DNA of 9,226 nt, taken from NCBI GenBank assembly GCA_902803245.1, contig CADCPJ010000083.1:1-9226 (forward strand), given 5' to 3'. Every line of letters starts with the position of its first letter. The stretch's first letter is position 1. A program made the position numbers and the translations under genes. Origin of the DNA: an uncultured Lachnospiraceae bacterium (GTDB lineage: Bacteria > Bacillota > Clostridia > Lachnospirales > Lachnospiraceae). This document shows, piece after piece, positions 7,169-9,226 of this stretch. The notes under the pieces were generated by a model. The model ran no database searches. It worked only from the letters and a program-made list of their open reading frames with translations, and was not told the origin of the DNA.

Positions 7169-8602
7169 TCACGTGGAGAAAAATGCAAGGGACTTGAAGT
7201 CCAGACTGCCCTGCCCCCGGAAATAAAGATACAGGGGATGCTGCCCCGGGCGCACGGTGATCGGTATGAGGTCCATCTCCCACTCGCCGTTGTCCACCTG
7301 CAGCTCGCATTCTCCTATGCGGTCGCTGCCCGTTTCATCGAAGCTCACTGTCAGCGTGCCGAAGAAGCTGCCTCGCAGCTCGACGGCAAGGAGGTCCGCG
7401 TCGAGGAACCGGAAGTATTTGAAGCCGATCTTCGTGCGGTTCTTAATCCCCTCGATAAAGACCGTGTTCTGCCTCTCGGTAACATGGACCATGCCGTCCA
7501 TGCTGCCGTTGTGGTAATTGATCGTCTCCGGCATCGTGCGGTCCGCGATATGGCAGGCGATCGCGGCGGGATAGCTGCCGGACGCAATGAGTCCGGTGCC
7601 GTTGAGGCCGCAGCTCGTGATTTCCGCCTGGACGAAGCTCCCGTCCGGAGCCATCTCGATCCTCTCGGCGCACGCCTGCCGGGAAAACTCCCTTCCGTGA
7701 GTCTGCCTGTGATAGAAGACATAGTAGGCGTCCCCGATCCTAATGACGCTCCCGTGGGTGTTTCCGAACTGCATCACGGGCTTTATCCGCCCGTTTATGC
7801 CGATGTCGCCGTTTGAGACGAGCGTCCCTCCGTATGAGAACGGGCCCATCGGATCAGGTCCCACAGCATAGCAGAGCTCGTGGCTCTTCTCGCTGGAGTA
7901 GATGAAATAATAGGAATCGCCGAATTTCCTCATGGAGGAAGCCTCGAAGAAGGCGTGCCCCTCGTAGGGAGTGCCCTTGGCTGCCGATTTCGAGGGAATG
8001 AGTTCGACCACCTCTCCGATGCCGGTCAGCATGTCCTCGCCCAGCTCCACCGCAAAGGAGCGCGTAAAGCCGAAATACAAAAATACTCGCTTCCCTTCCA
8101 CGTAAACTCCCGGATCAAAGAGGCGCATGGTCTTCTCCATCTTCCGGATCCAGGCATCGGGAGAATTGGGCTCATCCCCGTCCTCACCGTCTTCCGGCAT
8201 CATAAACGCCGAGGCGCTCTCCGGCAGGGAGACGTTCCCGTAGTAGGAAAACGGACCGGCGGGAGAAGTGCTGACCGCCACGCCGATGGTGTTCAGGCCG
8301 TTCAGGGCATAGTACAGGTAGTATCTCCCGTCGGGTCCCAGGGCGCAGTCCGGCGCGTAGAGCTCATACCGCCCATCGGGGTTGGCCGGATCCTGGTCCT
8401 TGCGATAGCTGACGCCCTCACAGCGCCAGTCCCGGAGGTTGTCCACCGGAGCGGACCACACGACGTAGTCCTCCACACAGTAGGCCGTGCCCCCCGCGCG
8501 GTCGTGCGAGCCGTACACATAGACCCGGTCACCGAATACGTGGGGTTCGCCGTCCGGCACATACTCCGTGAGCGGCATGTAGGGGTTATAGATCTGCTCC
8601 AT
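7169..8602 (-). CDS. Family 43 glycosyl hydrolase with C-terminal CBM6-like domain
   Basis: A 477-residue five-bladed beta-propeller glycosidase of GH43 type, the family of arabinofuranosidases and beta-xylosidases acting on plant hemicellulose. The substrate is not determined here. The first blade has PDGEPHVFGDRVYVYGSHD (16-34), where D17 or E19 should be the general base. YAPD (82-85) follows, then FDPGV with D163 as the probable pKa-setting Asp, and HAFFEASSMRK with E220 as the probable general acid. After SRQACAERI (307-315) and the TSCGLNG segment (329-335), the last ~110 residues form a beta-rich CBM6-like module ending HPLYLYFRGQGSLDFKSLAFF. No signal peptide is present, so it probably acts in the cytoplasm on imported oligosaccharides. 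An acidic stretch (137-144) lies between the second and third blades. The start is supported by GGGGAGG 10 nt upstream. The gene begins 26 bp after the preceding gene ends, which suggests co-transcription. Confidence 0.9.
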   Translation of the reverse strand: MEQIYNPYMPLTEYVPDGEPHVFGDRVYVYGSHDRAGGTAYCVEDYVVWSAPVDNLRDWRCEGVSYRKDQDPANPDGRYELYAPDCALGPDGRYYLYYALNGLNTIGVAVSTSPAGPFSYYGNVSLPESASAFMMPEDGEDGDEPNSPDAWIRKMEKTMRLFDPGVYVEGKRVFLYFGFTRSFAVELGEDMLTGIGEVVELIPSKSAAKGTPYEGHAFFEASSMRKFGDSYYFIYSSEKSHELCYAVGPDPMGPFSYGGTLVSNGDIGINGRIKPVMQFGNTHGSVIRIGDAYYVFYHRQTHGREFSRQACAERIEMAPDGSFVQAEITSCGLNGTGLIASGSYPAAIACHIADRTMPETINYHNGSMDGMVHVTERQNTVFIEGIKNRTKIGFKYFRFLDADLLAVELRGSFFGTLTVSFDETGSDRIGECELQVDNGEWEMDLIPITVRPGQHPLYLYFRGQGSLDFKSLAFFST

Positions 8603-8612
8603 AGTGTTCCCG

Positions 8613-8623
8613 CCTCCCCGGGG
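8613..8623 (-). promoter_or_regulatory. Ribosome binding site of the GH43 gene, within a palindrome
   Basis: GGGGAGG (8613-8619, minus strand) lies 10 nt before the ATG at 8600-8602 and supports that start. It overlaps the 8-bp palindrome CCCCGGGG (8616-8623). The two half-sites are adjacent with no loop, so a stable intramolecular hairpin is not expected. Confidence 0.6.
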
Positions 8624-8628
8624 CCTCT

Positions 8629-9226
8629 TTACATTTCTTCATCCTCAATCTCTTCGTCTTCGCCACCCGTGTAGTCGTAACCGTAGTCGTAGTCGTCCTC
8701 GTCTTCGTCTGTAATATCGTAATCATCCGTGTAGTCGTAATCTTCGTCCTCGTAGCCGTCCTCATCCTCATCATCGGGAGTCGGCTCGCCTTCGGTCCAG
8801 ACCTTCGGGTCAGCGGCATATGTGGTATCGGTTGTGATGCAATAGTACATATCGCCGCGGATATTCGAATAGGTTCTCCCTCTTGCGTCCTCAAACATAG
8901 AGCCGCCGGCCGGATGAATCGTGACGGCGCTTCCGTCCTCCGCATAGACCGTAAAGGAATCGTCGCTCTCACCAGAGCTCTTTCTGCTCTCCGTGGAAGC
9001 GGCAGCAGTATTGGCAGCGGCAGTATTCTGTGTCTTTGCACCTGTCGAAGAAGTTCCAGCGAGATCCGCGTCCGTTTTGCGAATCCAGCCCGATGCACCG
9101 CGCAGGCCGACCACCACCCAGCTTCCGTCATTCTTCAAAATGGGCAGAGTCGTGCCCCCGCCAAGCTGGGCGACCTTGTTTGCACCCGTGTCGTTCCAGG
9201 CGTAAACGGTCGTTGTGTCTTCCGTC
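8629..9226 (-). CDS. SH3b-domain protein with acidic Tyr-rich tail (5' end beyond window)
   Basis: The frame is open from the TAA at 8629-8631 to the right edge, giving 198 residues of a longer protein; the N-terminus and any signal peptide are outside. Residues 1-52 look like a bacterial SH3 domain (TVYAWNDTGANKVAQLGGG, then WVVVGLRGASGWIRKTD), the kind that binds cell wall or protein partners. An Ala/Ser/Thr-rich linker follows (about 53-90), then a second small beta module (91-147) starting FTVYAEDGSAVTIHPAGG and containing MYYCITTDTTYAADPKVW. The final 48 residues (151-198) hold 30 Asp/Glu and 8 Tyr. A TTG at 9136-9138 could be mistaken for a start, but it falls inside the SH3 fold. Probably a surface or secreted protein, co-transcribed with the GH43 gene. 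The exact role is unknown. Confidence 0.8.
   Translation of the reverse strand, partial: TEDTTTVYAWNDTGANKVAQLGGGTTLPILKNDGSWVVVGLRGASGWIRKTDADLAGTSSTGAKTQNTAAANTAAASTESRKSSGESDDSFTVYAEDGSAVTIHPAGGSMFEDARGRTYSNIRGDMYYCITTDTTYAADPKVWTEGEPTPDDEDEDGYEDEDYDYTDDYDITDEDEDDYDYGYDYTGGEDEEIEDEEM
8632..8775 (-). repeat. Low-complexity region coding an Asp/Glu/Tyr tail
   Basis: This is the 3' part of the SH3b gene. It is built mostly from GAC/GAT, GAG/GAA and TAC/TAT codons, visible on the + strand as repeated GTAGTC and GTCCTC runs. The translation contains near-repeats such as DEDED, EDYDYTDDYD and DYDYGYDYT. Codon choice within it is mixed, so it is a protein-level repeat and not a pure microsatellite. 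Confidence 0.8.

Noticed and set aside
6789..7310. 173-codon version of the GIY-YIG protein
   Set aside because: The upstream extension overlaps the GH43 coding end and its terminator and has no domain; the internal ATG at 7043 has a ribosome site and matches family starts.
7880..8674. 264-codon open frame on the + strand opposite the GH43 gene
   Set aside because: It covers the GH43 catalytic region and the acidic tail codons of the next gene, and has no recognisable domain or ribosome site.
8629..9138. TTG at 9136-9138 as the start of the SH3b protein
   Set aside because: The frame continues open to the window edge with SH3-like sequence (TVYAWNDTG) upstream, so the gene is cut by the window and does not start there.

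Overview
The window reads as chromosome of a GC-rich Clostridia relative, most likely a member of Lachnospiraceae. This is inferred from the style of the proteins: an EAL phosphodiesterase with PAS-like domains behind it, a cytoplasmic GH43 enzyme starting NPYMPLTEYVPDGEP, and an SH3b surface-type protein with an Asp/Glu/Tyr tail. Strong GGAGG-type ribosome sites and short T-tract terminators fit the Bacillota. No database search was possible.

Layout. Positions 1-278 hold no gene I can support. They carry two intrinsic terminators (about 51-90 and 106-129) that probably close an operon lying to the left, then a promoter-like stretch and a tandem 35-bp repeat that runs into the next start codon. 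Positions 279-3257 (+) encode a 992-residue cyclic-di-GMP signalling protein: PAS, a GGDEF domain with a ruined active site, an intact EAL domain, and about 400 residues of PAS-like sensors. It ends at a strong hairpin terminator. Positions 3308-3423, between the convergent genes, hold five copies of a 23-bp AT-rich repeat.

The rest lies on the minus strand. carB (3431-6664) is complete, has its own promoter and ribosome site, and has no carA beside it. Next upstream is a small GIY-YIG domain protein (6789-7043) with its own terminator. Then comes a GH43-type glycosidase (7169-8602), also with its own terminator. It sits 26 bp downstream of the 3' end of an SH3b-domain gene that runs off the right edge (8629-9226). 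The last two are probably one operon.

Working together: the EAL protein should lower c-di-GMP in response to signals. CarB supplies carbamoyl phosphate for pyrimidines and arginine. The GH43 enzyme trims plant-type oligosaccharides in the cytoplasm. The only tight linkage is SH3b protein to GH43; the others look like independent units. I do not see a clear new defence, mobile or biosynthetic system. The most unusual items are the tandem repeat abutting the EAL gene start, the 23-bp repeat array, and the acidic Tyr-rich tail.
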